DNA of 16,624 nucleotides from Candidatus Omnitrophota bacterium (GTDB lineage: Bacteria; Omnitrophota; Gorgyraeia; 2-01-FULL-45-10): positions 1 to 16,624 of the forward strand of contig PLLI01000047.1 of the NCBI GenBank assembly GCA_003140915.1, written 5' to 3'. Position 1 is the first letter of the stretch. The number at the start of each line of letters is the position of its first letter. Position numbers and translations under genes: made by a program. This document shows, piece by piece, positions 15,462 through 16,624 of the stretch. The notes under the pieces were generated by a model. That model made no database searches, had not been told where the DNA came from, and saw only the letters and a program-made list of their open reading frames with translations.

Positions 15462-16624
15462 ATGGAAAAAAAACTGATCACCGCGATAGCCTTATCGATC
15501 CTTATCATAGTAGCCTTTCAATACTTTCTGGTAAAACCCGTTCCGCCTGCGCCTGTAACCGCGCCAAAAGGGACCGTCCCCCAAAAAGGAGTCGAAATCC
15601 TGCCGGTTGCAGAGTCTCAGAATTTGCCCGCAGAGAAAGAGACCGAGGCGATAACGGATAAATATGTGATAACCTTCAGCAATATCGGCGGCTCGATAAA
15701 AGATATAAAACTGAAAGATTACAAAACGCTGAATTCAAAAGAACCCCTCGACCTGGTTCGTATAGCCAACCCTAAAGAACATCTCTTCAATATGAGCGAT
15801 CTGTTGAGCGGTCAAACCTTCGACCTTGTCGACTACGAGCTCAAGACCGAGGGCCTGACAATAACATATGCCCTCACCACAAAGGATTACGCGATCAAGA
15901 AGAAATATATTTTACATAAGTATTTGTACAATATAGAGTTAGAAATTTTGGTAAAAAACCTGTCGGCTAGCCCGAAAGAGTTTGCGTATAGCATTATAGG
16001 AGGCGCAGACCTAACCGAAAAGAATGCTCAGGACAAAAGGCTCATAGAAGTCAGATCAAAGGTTGACGGCAAAACGGTAGGCTTTAAAAGACCGAGACGA
16101 GGCGAACGAATAATAAACTTGGGCATGGTCGGATGGAGCGCTCTAAAGAATAAATACTTCTCTTTGATTTTAAAACCCTTTGCTCAAACGCGGGGCGAAT
16201 TTTGCTATGAAGATCCCGAAGGTAATTTGATAACCGGCGTAGACTCTGAAAAGACGACGATCCAGCCCGGAGACTTTATTGAACATAAATACAGTCTCTA
16301 TGTTGGGCCGAGCGATATCGCAACGCTAAAAGAGTTTGGGTATGGCGTAGAAGAGTCGGTCAATTACGGCATGTTCGGAGGCATAAGCAAAGGGATTATA
16401 GTCGTTCTAAGGCTGTGCTATTCAGTAGTGCGCAATTGGGGCTTATCCATAATTATCCTGTCAGTGCTTCTTAATGTGATCCTATTCCCTCTCACAATGA
16501 ATAGTTTCAAATCCATGCAAAAGATGCAGGAACTGCATCCGCAAATGGAGAAGCTGAAGACTCAGTTTAAAGACCAGCCGCAAAAATTGAATAAAGAGAT
16601 AATGGAGCTTTACAAAAAATACTG
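15462..16624 (+). CDS. yidC: Membrane protein insertase YidC (partial, C-terminus beyond the window)
   Basis: 387 codons are present before the window ends. The chain begins MEKKLITAIALSILIIVAFQ, one N-terminal membrane segment (about 5-23), then a Pro-rich linker and a large extracytoplasmic domain (~60-300) with the family phrases VITFSNIGGSIKDIKLKDY and YFSLILKP. Then come NYGMFGGISKGIIVVL, a second membrane segment NWGLSIIILSVLLNVILFPL, and the cytoplasmic hairpin SFKSMQKMQELHPQMEKLK. This is the Gram-negative YidC architecture; the remaining membrane segments and C-terminus are missing only because of the window edge. AAAGGA precedes the ATG. It acts with SecYEG or alone to insert inner-membrane proteins. 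Confidence 0.95.
   Translation, partial: MEKKLITAIALSILIIVAFQYFLVKPVPPAPVTAPKGTVPQKGVEILPVAESQNLPAEKETEAITDKYVITFSNIGGSIKDIKLKDYKTLNSKEPLDLVRIANPKEHLFNMSDLLSGQTFDLVDYELKTEGLTITYALTTKDYAIKKKYILHKYLYNIELEILVKNLSASPKEFAYSIIGGADLTEKNAQDKRLIEVRSKVDGKTVGFKRPRRGERIINLGMVGWSALKNKYFSLILKPFAQTRGEFCYEDPEGNLITGVDSEKTTIQPGDFIEHKYSLYVGPSDIATLKEFGYGVEESVNYGMFGGISKGIIVVLRLCYSVVRNWGLSIIILSVLLNVILFPLTMNSFKSMQKMQELHPQMEKLKTQFKDQPQKLNKEIMELYKKY

Overview
The window is a bacterial chromosomal replication-origin neighbourhood of roughly even base composition. Codon use and spacing look uniform, genes are densely packed, and no insertion sequence, phage gene or CRISPR array is visible. The YidC has an N-terminal signal anchor followed by a large extracytoplasmic domain, and GyrB carries the long insertion after the Toprim domain; both are typical of Gram-negative-type bacteria. 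PyrR control of a pyr operon, DciA as probable helicase loader, and an endonuclease-Q-like PHP protein next to pyrC would fit a little-studied lineage such as Omnitrophota. That assignment is inference; the sequence alone does not prove it.

Layout. Bases 1-3074, minus strand: a pyrimidine operon read pyrR-pyrB-pyrC-(PHP-domain gene cut by the window edge). All junctions overlap. A consensus promoter and a PyrR-type attenuator precede it. Bases 3087-5614, minus strand: glmS-rsmI (cell-wall amino sugar supply and 16S rRNA methylation), preceded by a strongly folded intergenic segment. Bases 5776-14023, minus strand: the replication/topology block dnaA-dnaN-dciA-gyrB-gyrA, with tRNA-Glu(UUC) only 6 nt behind gyrA. 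Bases 14024-14669: a 646-bp gene-free divergent region with DnaA boxes, a dnaA promoter, two large inverted-repeat structures and an rpmH promoter. Bases 14670-16624, plus strand: rpmH-rnpA-yidD-yidC (yidC runs off the end), the classic origin-flanking L34/RNase P protein/membrane insertase operon.

How it works together. DnaA, the beta clamp, DciA and gyrase supply initiation, processivity, helicase loading and supercoil removal. DnaA boxes lie both upstream of dnaA and between dnaA and dnaN, suggesting a bipartite origin. The pyr operon makes carbamoyl-aspartate and dihydroorotate under uridine-nucleotide feedback.

Most worth a second look: (1) the pyr leader, where the PyrR-binding hairpin covers part of the Shine-Dalgarno of an 18-codon leader ORF that runs through the whole terminator and stops just before the pyrR ribosome site, suggesting a PyrR-controlled, translation-coupled attenuator; (2) a 222-bp nested inverted repeat and an adjacent 106-bp long hairpin in the origin region, which are either MITE/REP-like elements or undescribed structured RNAs; (3) a multi-branched structure between tRNA-Glu and glmS that shares a 15-nt palindromic core with one between yidD and yidC; (4) alternating CTCCAT/ATGGAG motifs around the dnaA promoter.
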